In this document: piece after piece, positions 57,031 to 64,000 of the stretch | Numbering within the stretch: the stretch's first letter is position 1 | Layout: every line of letters starts with the position of its first letter | Assembly (NCBI RefSeq): GCF_000418555.1 | Contig: NZ_ATKM01000005.1 | Coordinates: forward strand, 682,001-746,000 | Direction of reading: 5' to 3' | Source of the DNA: Pseudomonas sp. P818 | Lineage (GTDB): Bacteria; Pseudomonadota; Gammaproteobacteria; Pseudomonadales; Pseudomonadaceae | DNA length: 64,000 nucleotides | Program-made: the position numbers and the translations under genes | Notes under the pieces: generated by a model | Database searches by the model: none | Told to the model about the DNA's origin: nothing | What the model saw: only the letters and a program-made list of their open reading frames with translations

Positions 57031-58297
57031 CGAAGTTTCCCAACAGTGGCGCAGGGCGAGCGGCCGGTTTGGCCAGCAGCAGTTGCGCGGTGCCAATGGT
57101 GCGTTCGAGGAAGCCACCTTCGCAATAGCAGAGGTAGAACTCCCACAGGCGATAGAAGTAATCGTCGTAGCCCAGCTGCTCCAGGCGCTGGCGGGCCTGA
57201 CGCAGGTTGTCGTGCCACAGGCGCAGGGTGCGCGCGTAGTGCAGACCGAAGTCTTCCATGTGGTGCAGGTTGAAGTCGGTATGGCGGGTGACCACGTCGA
57301 GCATCTTCTGCATCGAGGGTAGGGCGCCACCGGGGAATATGTAGCGCTGGATGAAGTCCACCGAGCGGCAGGCCTGCTCGTAACGCTGGTCTCGAATGGT
57401 GATGGCCTGGAGCAGCATCAGCCCTTCGGGCTTGAGCAGGCGCGCGCACTGCTCGAAATAGGTGGGCAGGTAGCGGTGGCCAACGGCTTCGATCATCTCG
57501 ATGGAAACCAGCTTATCGTACTGGCCTTCGAGGTCGCGGTAGTCTTCCAGCAGCAGGGTTACGCGGCCCTCCAGGCCCAGTTCGTGGATGCGCCGCTCGG
57601 TGTAGGCGTACTGCTCGCGCGACAGCGTGGTGGTGGTCACCCGGCAGCCGTAGTGGGTCGCGGCGTAGAGCGCCATGCTGCCCCAGCCGGTGCCGATTTC
57701 CAGCAGATGATCGGACGGCTGCAGGGCCAGTTTCTGGCAGATGCGTTCGAGCTTGTTCAGTTGCGCCTGCTCCAGGCTGTCATCCTCGCGCCTGAACATG
57801 GCTGCCGAGTACATCATGGTCGGGTCGAGAAACTGCTCGAACAGGTCGTTGCCCAGGTCATAGTGCGCAGCGATGTTGCGCCGCGAGCCCTGCCGGGTGT
57901 TGCGATTGAGCCAGTGCAGACCCTGGATCAGCGGCCGTCCCAGGCGCGCCAGGCCGCCTTCCATGGCATCCAGTACGTCGAGGTTGGCGACGAAGATGCG
58001 GATCACCGCCGTCAGGTCCGGCGTGCTCCAGTAGCCGTGGATGTAGGCCTCGCCGGCGCCGATGGAGCCATTGCCGGCCACCAGCCCCCAGACCGCAGGA
58101 TCGCTCACCCGGATCTCCGCGCGCAGCTCGCTCTGCGGCGTGCCGAAATGCAGGGTATCGCTGCCTTCCTGGATCAGCAGCAGGCCATGGCGCAGATTTT
58201 CCAGCTGGCGCAGTACGGCACGTCGCAGCAGGCCGGCGCCGATGCCATTGCCACTGCGTACCAGGCTTCGGGTGGAGGTCAGGCTAGAGCTCTTCAT
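57023..58297 (-). CDS. Cyclopropane-fatty-acyl-phospholipid synthase-like methyltransferase
   Basis: SAM-dependent enzyme of the Cfa/UfaA family, 424 residues, acting on unsaturated phospholipid acyl chains. HYDLGNDLFEQFLDPTMMYS is at 145-164 and the SAM motif EIGTGWGS at 200-207. The C-terminal RLWEFYLCYCEGGF is typical. In a cluster with an FAD oxidase and DUF1365 the product is not necessarily a plain cyclopropane; furan-fatty-acid type chemistry is possible. Overlaps the DUF1365 gene by 14 bp. Confidence 0.88.
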   Translation of the reverse strand: MKSSSLTSTRSLVRSGNGIGAGLLRRAVLRQLENLRHGLLLIQEGSDTLHFGTPQSELRAEIRVSDPAVWGLVAGNGSIGAGEAYIHGYWSTPDLTAVIRIFVANLDVLDAMEGGLARLGRPLIQGLHWLNRNTRQGSRRNIAAHYDLGNDLFEQFLDPTMMYSAAMFRREDDSLEQAQLNKLERICQKLALQPSDHLLEIGTGWGSMALYAATHYGCRVTTTTLSREQYAYTERRIHELGLEGRVTLLLEDYRDLEGQYDKLVSIEMIEAVGHRYLPTYFEQCARLLKPEGLMLLQAITIRDQRYEQACRSVDFIQRYIFPGGALPSMQKMLDVVTRHTDFNLHHMEDFGLHYARTLRLWHDNLRQARQRLEQLGYDDYFYRLWEFYLCYCEGGFLERTIGTAQLLLAKPAARPAPLLGNFDA

Positions 58298-59084
58298 GGG
58301 GCGTGTCCTTCACGTACGGGCGGGCAACGCGGAAGCTGCCTTCCGCGGGGGAGTGGTCGAAAATCGGGATGCGCTTGAGCAGCAGGCGCAGGGCCTGCCA
58401 GTAGATGGCGGCCACGGTCTTGCCGGTCATCCAGGGAAAGCTGAGCAGGTAGCGCTGCAGGCTGGCGCGGTCGAGCGCCTGGCGCTGCAGGCTGAGGCTG
58501 GCATCGAACATCTTGGTTGCGCCTTGCCAGTCGGCCATGTGCACGCCAAGGCGTTCACCGACAGGGCTGAAACTCATGCGGTATTCCAGCTCGCGCGGCA
58601 GAAAGGGCGAAACATGAAAGGCCTTGTCCACGCTGACCCGGTGGCGCCCGTCGCCCTCTGCCGGCAGTACGTAGTGATAGCGCTCGCGCCACGGCGTGTT
58701 GCTGACTTCGCAGAGAATCGCCACCAGGCGTTCTTCGCTGTCATGGCAGTAGAAAATGCTCACCGGGTTGAAGGCCAGGCCCCAGCTGCGCGGCTGCGTC
58801 AGCACGCAGATGCGGCCCTGCGGGCGTGTGCCCAGTGCTTCTTCCACGCGGTTGCGCACCGCCTCGTGCAGTGCCATGCCCTGGCGGGTGGATTCGGGCA
58901 GGTAGTCGGTTTCGCGAAAGGCGAACGGTGCGAAGCGGCCGCGTCCGGCCAGCTTGGAGAGGGCGAACAGCTGCGCCTGCTCGCTCAGATCGAGATACAG
59001 CAGGCCCATGCGATAGCGAAAGGCATGGGTGCGCGGGGCGAAGCGACGATGCTGCACCCAGCCGCTGTACAGGGCGCTGTGCAT
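58284..59084 (-). CDS. DUF1365 family protein
   Basis: A 266-residue soluble protein; HALYSGWVQHRRF-like start and RSWGLAFNPVSIFYCHD in the middle define DUF1365. Function unknown, but it is almost always coupled to the FAD oxidase and Cfa-like enzymes, as here. The start overlaps the oxidase stop (TGATG); a GTG one codon earlier is the alternative. Confidence 0.88.
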   Translation of the reverse strand: MHSALYSGWVQHRRFAPRTHAFRYRMGLLYLDLSEQAQLFALSKLAGRGRFAPFAFRETDYLPESTRQGMALHEAVRNRVEEALGTRPQGRICVLTQPRSWGLAFNPVSIFYCHDSEERLVAILCEVSNTPWRERYHYVLPAEGDGRHRVSVDKAFHVSPFLPRELEYRMSFSPVGERLGVHMADWQGATKMFDASLSLQRQALDRASLQRYLLSFPWMTGKTVAAIYWQALRLLLKRIPIFDHSPAEGSFRVARPYVKDTPHEEL

Positions 59085-60331
59085 CACAGCGTCTCTCCGA
59101 AGGCGCGCGCCACGCGCAGCGCGCTGACCACACCGTCTTCATGGAAGCCGTTGGCCCAGTAGGCGCCGCAGTAATAGCTGTGCTGGGCGCCGAGCAACTC
59201 TTCCCAGCGCGCCTGGGCGGCGGTGCCGGCCAGGCTGTACTGCGGGTGGGCGTACTGGAAGCGTGCGAGGATCTTGCCCGGGTCGATGGCGGCGGTCTGG
59301 TTGAGGCTGACGCAGAAGGTGGTGTCTGCCTCGACGCCTTGCAGGATGTTCATGTTGTAGGTGACGGCTGCAGGCTGATCGGTCGGCCCGCCCAGTCGAT
59401 AGTTCCAGCTGGCCCAGGCCAGCTTGCGCTTGGGCAGCAGGCGTGTGTCGGTATGCAGCACCACGTCGTTGTTGGCGTAGGGCAGGGCGCCGAGAATGTC
59501 CCGCTCCTGTTCGCTGGGCTGATCGAGCAGGGCCAGGGCCTGGTCGCTGTGGCAGGCGAAGATCACCTTGTCGAAGCGCTCGCTGCCGGCTGCGCTGTGC
59601 AAGGTGACGCCGTCCTGATCACGGACGACGCGGCTGACCGGGCAGTTGAGGCGAATACGTTCGGCGAAGCTTTCGGTCAAGGGCGCCACGTAGCTGCGTG
59701 AGCCGCCTTCGATCACCTGCCAGGTCGGGCGGTCGCTGACCGAGAGCAGGCCGTGGTTCTTGCAGAAGCGCACGAAGAACTGCAGCGGGAAACCGAGCAT
59801 GTCGGCCAGCGACATCGACCAGATGGCCGAGCCCATCGGCACGATGTAATGCTCGATGAAGCGGCGGCCATAGCCGTTGCGTTCGAGGTACTGGCCGAGC
59901 GTGGTATCGGCGCTGATGCGGTTGTTGGCCAGGTCGTCGAGTGACTGACGATTGAAACGCAGGATATCGCGCAGCATGCCCCAGAAGGCCGGCGACAACA
60001 GGTTGCTGCGCTGGGCGAACAGGGTGTTGAGGTCGTGGCCGTTGTACTCCACGCCGGTGGCCGGGTCGCTCACCGAGAAGCTCATTTCGGTGGGCTTGTA
60101 GCGCACCCCGACCTGCTCCAGCAGGCGAATGAAATTTGGGTAGGTCCAGTCGTTGAAGACGATGAAGCCGGTATCGACGGCGTAGCTGCGACCGTCCACC
60201 TGCACGTCGACGGTGTGGGTATGACCGCCGATCCAGTCACTGGCCTCGAACACTTGAATGTCGTGCTGGCGGTTGAGCAGGTAGGCACAGGTCAGGCCGG
60301 CGATGCCGCTGCCGACGATGGCGATTCTCAT
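59084..60331 (-). CDS. FAD-dependent amine oxidase-like oxidoreductase
   Basis: A 415-residue flavoprotein of the NAD(P)-binding Rossmann/amine oxidase family. The dinucleotide motif GSGIAGL is at 7-13, then GGHTHT for FAD contact, and a C-terminal YYCGAYWANGFHEDG segment. In this operon it probably works on lipids with the Cfa-like enzyme; the reaction is not established from sequence. Overlaps the SDR gene by 4 bp. Confidence 0.88.
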   Translation of the reverse strand: MRIAIVGSGIAGLTCAYLLNRQHDIQVFEASDWIGGHTHTVDVQVDGRSYAVDTGFIVFNDWTYPNFIRLLEQVGVRYKPTEMSFSVSDPATGVEYNGHDLNTLFAQRSNLLSPAFWGMLRDILRFNRQSLDDLANNRISADTTLGQYLERNGYGRRFIEHYIVPMGSAIWSMSLADMLGFPLQFFVRFCKNHGLLSVSDRPTWQVIEGGSRSYVAPLTESFAERIRLNCPVSRVVRDQDGVTLHSAAGSERFDKVIFACHSDQALALLDQPSEQERDILGALPYANNDVVLHTDTRLLPKRKLAWASWNYRLGGPTDQPAAVTYNMNILQGVEADTTFCVSLNQTAAIDPGKILARFQYAHPQYSLAGTAAQARWEELLGAQHSYYCGAYWANGFHEDGVVSALRVARAFGETL

Positions 60332-61083
60332 GCGTTGTCCTCGTTGCGCGCCAGGCGGCGACCTATGGCCAGTTGCAGGCTGCTGGGCAGGCTGCCGAGC
60401 AGTTTCAGTACGGCGATGAAGGGAGTGGGAAAGGCGATCTCGTGCGGGCGTTTGTCCAGGTGCTCGGCGATGTATCGCGCGGCGCGTTCGACCGGCCAGC
60501 GCATGGGCATCGGGAAGTCATTCTTCTGCGTCAGCGGGGTATCGACGAACCCCGGGCTGACCAGGGTGACGTCGATGCCCTCGCTGGCCAAGTCGATGCG
60601 CAGCGTCTGCATCAGGTAACGCATGGCCGCCTTGGAGGCGCCGTAGGCCTCGGCACGCGGCAGCGGCATGAAGGTCACCGAGCTGCCGACCCCGACCAGG
60701 TGCGGACGAGTGCCCTGGCGCAGCAGGGGCAGGGCAGCTTCGATGCAGTAGCTGGCGGAAAACAGGTTGGCGTTGACCACGCGTTCGATCATCGCCGCCT
60801 CGAACTGGCGAACCTCGACGTATTCGCAGGTGCCGGCGTTGAGGATCGCGCAATCCAGCGCGCCCCACTGCTGAGCGATGCGTTCGCCGATGGCGCGCAC
60901 CTGCTCGGCGTCGGTCAGGTCGCCAGGCGCGACCAGCACCTGCTCTCCATAGCGCGCGGCCAGTGCCTGCAGCGGGCCGCTGCTGCGTGCGCTGAGTGCC
61001 AGGCGATGGCCGGCGCGCAGCAGTTCTTCTGCCAGTGCGGCACCGATGCCGCTGCTGGCGCCGGTCAGCCAGATACGCTTCAT
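60328..61083 (-). CDS. Short-chain dehydrogenase/reductase of the photolyase cluster
   Basis: A 251-residue classical SDR: TGASSGIG at 7-14, NAGT in the middle, GSSVTF and YGASKAAMR carry the Ser-Tyr-Lys triad. Cofactor probably NADP (SARS after beta-2). Coupled by 4-bp overlaps to both neighbours. Substrate unknown. Confidence 0.87.
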   Translation of the reverse strand: MKRIWLTGASSGIGAALAEELLRAGHRLALSARSSGPLQALAARYGEQVLVAPGDLTDAEQVRAIGERIAQQWGALDCAILNAGTCEYVEVRQFEAAMIERVVNANLFSASYCIEAALPLLRQGTRPHLVGVGSSVTFMPLPRAEAYGASKAAMRYLMQTLRIDLASEGIDVTLVSPGFVDTPLTQKNDFPMPMRWPVERAARYIAEHLDKRPHEIAFPTPFIAVLKLLGSLPSSLQLAIGRRLARNEDNA

Positions 61084-61502
61084 GCCAGCCTCCGTTTCAG
61101 CCAGGCGATCACGCTGCCGAGTACGGGCAGGTGTTCGTAGAGCAGGGCACCGGCATCGAAGTAATCCCGGTGCCGGTAGACACGCTCGCGCCAGAGCAGA
61201 TGCGAGCAGCCTTCCACGGCAATTTCGGCGCCACCGCGCAGGCGTGGGTGGCGGTAATACATGGTCCAGCGCAGGTAGCCTTGGCCATCTGCGACCTGGT
61301 CGAAGCCGTGAAACTCGAAGCGCAGCGCCTCGACGTTGACATACAGCTCGGTGAAGTAGCGGCGCATCTCTTTCAGGCCGTGCACTTCATGCAGCGGGTC
61401 GCGAAACAGCACATCGTCGCTGTACAGCTCGCCCAGGCGGTCGAGGTTGTCCTTGTTCAGCGCGGCGAAGCGCTCGGCGAAGTGGCGCAGAAAGTCGCTC
61501 AT
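61080..61502 (-). CDS. SnoaL/NTF2-like small protein
   Basis: A 140-residue cone-shaped NTF2-fold protein: YSDDVLFRDPLHEVHG, then YVNVEALRFEFHGF and GCSHLLWRERVYRHRDYFDAG. Family members are isomerases, hydrolases or binding proteins. Its fixed position between photolyase and SDR suggests a role in the same pathway. Confidence 0.85.
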   Translation of the reverse strand: MSDFLRHFAERFAALNKDNLDRLGELYSDDVLFRDPLHEVHGLKEMRRYFTELYVNVEALRFEFHGFDQVADGQGYLRWTMYYRHPRLRGGAEIAVEGCSHLLWRERVYRHRDYFDAGALLYEHLPVLGSVIAWLKRRLA

Positions 61503-62935
61503 GCTGGAAGGGCCTCGGAGGAAAGGTTCTTGAACGCCGCCAGTGCGCGCTCGCGCGAACGTGACAGGTCGACGATCGGCCGCGGATAGCCGGACGGCGC
61601 GAACAGGCCGCCGAGCGCGGACGGGTCGTGGATGTCGCGCTTGTTCAGGCCGGACAGCTCAGGCACCCACTGGCGAATGAAGTGGCCGTCGGGGTCGAAC
61701 TTCTGCGACTGGCTGATCGGGTTGAAGATGCGGAAGTAGGGCGCCGCGTCGGTGCCGGTGGAGGCGCTCCACTGCCAGCCGCCGTTGTTCGCGGCCAGGT
61801 CGCCATCGATCAGATGGCGCATGAAGAAGCGCTCGCCCTCGCGCCAGTCGATCAGCAGGTTCTTGGTCAGGAACATGGCGACGATCATGCGCAGGCGGTT
61901 GTGCATCCAGCCGGTTTCCAGCAACTGGCGCATGGCTGCATCGATGATCGGCAAACCGGTGCGGCCTTCCTGCCAGGCGGCCAGCTCCTGCGGCGCGTTG
62001 CGCCAGGGCACTGCCTCGGTTTCCGGGCGGAAGGCGCGATGCCGCGAGACCCGTGGGTAACCGACCAGAATGTGCTTGTAGAACTCGCGCCAGAGCAGCT
62101 CGTTGATCCAGGTGACGACACCCTGGTTGCCGCTGTCGAATTCGCCGCGGTTGGCCGACAGGGCCGCGTGCAGGCATTGGCGTGGCGAGAGAACGCCGGC
62201 GGCCAGGTAGGCCGAAAGCTGACTGGTGCCCGGTTTGCCGGGGAAGTCGCGCTCGTCCTTGTAGAAGGCCACCTGCTCATCGGTAAAGCGCTGCAGGCGC
62301 TGCAGTGCCGCCTCTTCACCGGCTGGCCAGAGCAGGCGCAGGCTCTCACCGGGTGTAGCGAAACCGTCGACTGCGCAGGGGATGGCGTCGCTCTTCACAT
62401 CCACCGGCGTCTGCGCCTTGGGCAGCGTGACCAGGTCGGGCAGGGCGCTGTGCAGACGTTCGTAACAGACCTTGCGGAACTGGCTGTAGACCTGGAAATA
62501 ACCACCGGAGCGGGTCAGTACGCTGCCCGGCTTGAACAGTAGCTGGTCGAGGTAGCTGTGCCAGGCGATCGCCTGTTGGCTGAGGTAGGCGCACACCTGC
62601 CGGTCACGCTGGCTCTCGTTGATGCCGTACTCCTCGTTGACGTGCACGGCGCAGATGGTGTGCTCGCGACAGACATCGGCGATCAGCAGCGGCACCTCGC
62701 TCCAGTCATGGCACTGGCGCACCAGCAGCGGCACGTTGAGTGCGGTCAGGGCCTTGCTCAACTCGGCCAGGTTGCGCAGCCAGAAGTCCACCTTGCACGG
62801 CGCATCGTCATGACGTTGCCACTGGCCGGGCGTGATCAGATACAGGGCGATGGTCGAGCCGCTGCGCATGGCCTGACTCAGGGCAGTGTTGTCCTGGGTG
62901 CGCAGGTCGCTGCGAAACCACATCAGTTGCTTCAT
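61499..62935 (-). CDS. phrB: Deoxyribodipyrimidine photolyase
   Basis: Light-driven repair of cyclobutane pyrimidine dimers. It has 478 residues, with an N-terminal antenna domain (MWFRSDLRTQDN, residues 4-15) and a C-terminal FAD domain with WINELLWREFYKH and MHNRLRM, then GGWQWSASTGTDAAPYFRIFNP. The conserved Trp and Asn residues of CPD class I photolyases are visible. ATGA overlap with the upstream MerR regulator. Confidence 0.95.
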   Translation of the reverse strand: MKQLMWFRSDLRTQDNTALSQAMRSGSTIALYLITPGQWQRHDDAPCKVDFWLRNLAELSKALTALNVPLLVRQCHDWSEVPLLIADVCREHTICAVHVNEEYGINESQRDRQVCAYLSQQAIAWHSYLDQLLFKPGSVLTRSGGYFQVYSQFRKVCYERLHSALPDLVTLPKAQTPVDVKSDAIPCAVDGFATPGESLRLLWPAGEEAALQRLQRFTDEQVAFYKDERDFPGKPGTSQLSAYLAAGVLSPRQCLHAALSANRGEFDSGNQGVVTWINELLWREFYKHILVGYPRVSRHRAFRPETEAVPWRNAPQELAAWQEGRTGLPIIDAAMRQLLETGWMHNRLRMIVAMFLTKNLLIDWREGERFFMRHLIDGDLAANNGGWQWSASTGTDAAPYFRIFNPISQSQKFDPDGHFIRQWVPELSGLNKRDIHDPSALGGLFAPSGYPRPIVDLSRSRERALAAFKNLSSEALPA

Positions 62936-63879
62936 GGGGTTACCTCTTGAGCGCCGAGCAGGCCCCGTTGCGACAGCCAGGCATGCGCGGCGAGCGGATC
63001 GCTGGCCGATTGCAGGCCGGTGAGCGCGTCACGGTGAATGTGGGCGGCGGGCCCGGCGAGCAGCAGTGGTACCGGGCACTGCTCGGCCAGACGGGGTAGT
63101 TGGCGGCGCACCAGGGTGCCGTCCAGTGCTTGTTCGGCGTAGAGCAGCAGCGCGCGCGGCGCGATGTGTTCGAGCGCGGTCAGGAGTTCGTTGGATGGCA
63201 GCGGCCAGTCGAACACCTCTACCGGGCAATCGCTGGCGCTCGCCAGCCAGGCACATAGCCACAGCCCCGGCTCCATCGGCGCCTCACCCAGGTTGATCAG
63301 CAATAGCGGCGCGCCGCCGACCTGGCGGTTGCAGTGGTAGATGCGGGTGGCCAGCTTGCTGCGCAGCCAGGAAAGAAAGAACACTTGCTCGGCGCGCGCA
63401 CCGAACTGGCCCTGCCAGCGCTGGCGCAGATCGCCCAGTAGCGGCCAGAGCAGTTGTTCGACCAGGGTGCTGGCCGGGTAGAGCGCCAGTGCCGAATTGA
63501 AGCGGTCGTCAAGGCTGCGTTCGTTGAGCTGGGCGATGCAGCCGAGCAGCTCGTTGCGCTGGCGTGCCCAGTTGTCGTTGCTGTTAGCCTGGGGGAGCTG
63601 GCCGTGATCGAGCAGCGCCTTGACCTGGCCTACGGCAACGCCTCGTGCCAGCCAGGCGAGAATGGCGTGAATACGTTCGAGGTTGGCCGGTGAGTACAGG
63701 CGATGCCCCTTGGGCGTGCGGTACGGCACGATCAGGCCGTAGCGACGCTCCCAGGCGCGCAGGGTCACGGCGTTGATACCAGTGCTGCGCGCCACTTCAC
63801 GGATCGGCAGGTAGCCCTCGTCCAGAGCCTGGCGGTAGTCCTGGCCGGTTTCATCGTCGGCGATGGTTTCGCTGGTCAT
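62932..63879 (-). CDS. MerR-family regulator, LitR/CarH-like without the B12 motif
   Basis: 315 residues. The MerR HTH (about 23-70) has LPIREVARSTGINAVTLRAWERRYGL and RTPKGHRLYS. The C-terminal half has the size and layout of the cobalamin-binding domain of LitR/CarH photoreceptors. However, the W-x9-E-H cap motif reads W...EQ and the DxHxxG loop is absent, so B12 binding is unlikely. This fits the P. putida LitR homologues that, as I recall, work with a LOV-domain partner. First regulator of the photolyase operon; probably controls it. Confidence 0.82.
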   Translation of the reverse strand: MTSETIADDETGQDYRQALDEGYLPIREVARSTGINAVTLRAWERRYGLIVPYRTPKGHRLYSPANLERIHAILAWLARGVAVGQVKALLDHGQLPQANSNDNWARQRNELLGCIAQLNERSLDDRFNSALALYPASTLVEQLLWPLLGDLRQRWQGQFGARAEQVFFLSWLRSKLATRIYHCNRQVGGAPLLLINLGEAPMEPGLWLCAWLASASDCPVEVFDWPLPSNELLTALEHIAPRALLLYAEQALDGTLVRRQLPRLAEQCPVPLLLAGPAAHIHRDALTGLQSASDPLAAHAWLSQRGLLGAQEVTP

Positions 63880-63883
63880 GGCG

Positions 63884-64000
63884 TCACAGTGCGTTGCGCA
63901 GGGCAAGAGGTTCGGGGTGCGGTTGCAGGTACGCCTGCTCGGCGATGTAGCGGTCCGGGTGGCGGCGGAAGTGGTGCTTGAGCAGGGTCAGCGGTACCAC
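63884..64000 (-). CDS. YbgA-type DUF1722 protein, C-terminal end only
   Basis: 38 codons and a stop; the rest lies beyond the window. The sequence VPLTLLKHHFRRHPDRYIAE is the typical end of the DUF1722 domain, which in pseudomonads is fused to DUF523 and sits upstream of the merR-phr pair. Its stop lies 4 bp before the MerR start. Confidence 0.75.
   Translation of the reverse strand: MVPLTLLKHHFRRHPDRYIAEQAYLQPHPEPLALRNAL

Overview
The window is about 64 kb of high-GC gammaproteobacterial chromosome. Gene content, gene order and protein sequences point to Pseudomonas, and I would place it near the P. mendocina/oleovorans group; that species placement is inference. The backbone carries blocks whose order I recall from P. 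aeruginosa: bamD-rluD-pgeF; a complete 12-gene alginate operon; phoH-moaC-moaD-moaE; and ychF-pth-rplY-prs-tRNA-Gln-ispE-lolB-TPR lipoprotein / hemA-prfA-prmC-moeB-murI-pagL followed by a photolyase/MerR cluster.

Layout. 0-12 kb: bamD divergent from rluD-pgeF, a nemR-like regulator with an Old Yellow Enzyme gene, a GT4 glycosyltransferase, cysZ, trxB, a lone AAA ATPase, an SDR with a small membrane protein, and a membrane-anchored unknown. 12-28.2 kb: algD-8-44-K-E-G-X-L-I-J-F-A, all on the minus strand, with a 700-bp regulatory region upstream of algD. 28.8-38 kb: yaaA, a PIN-PhoH protein, moaCDE, a secreted 5'-nucleotidase, an EamA permease and several very small membrane or lipoprotein genes. 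38.0-41.8 kb: an elongator tRNA-Met followed by an AT-richer accessory segment with a FitAB/VapBC-type toxin-antitoxin pair, a dead tyrosine-integrase fragment, an orphan ORF, and an ABC-ATPase plus HNH-nuclease pair that looks like a Septu (PtuAB) defence system. 41.8-55.8 kb: conserved housekeeping genes for translation, PRPP, isoprenoid, haem and cell-wall synthesis, ending in the lipid A deacylase pagL. 56-64 kb: a very compact minus-strand operon with nine linked genes from the DUF1722 gene (cut by the window edge) through a MerR regulator, photolyase, NTF2-like protein, SDR, FAD oxidase, DUF1365 and Cfa-like methyltransferase to DUF2878, which resembles light-responsive clusters described in pseudomonads.

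Intergenic regions are rich in REP-like palindromes of at least five families. Two copies of a longer MITE-like repeat are present: one between cysZ and trxB, and one inserted in frame inside the signal-peptide region of algE, adding 48 codons. Another oddity is a second tRNA-Gln copy interrupted by 24 bp, 19 of which are identical to a piece of the neighbouring prs gene. The strongest candidates for a second look are the algE insertion, the interrupted tRNA-Gln and the PtuAB-like pair in the tRNA-Met island.
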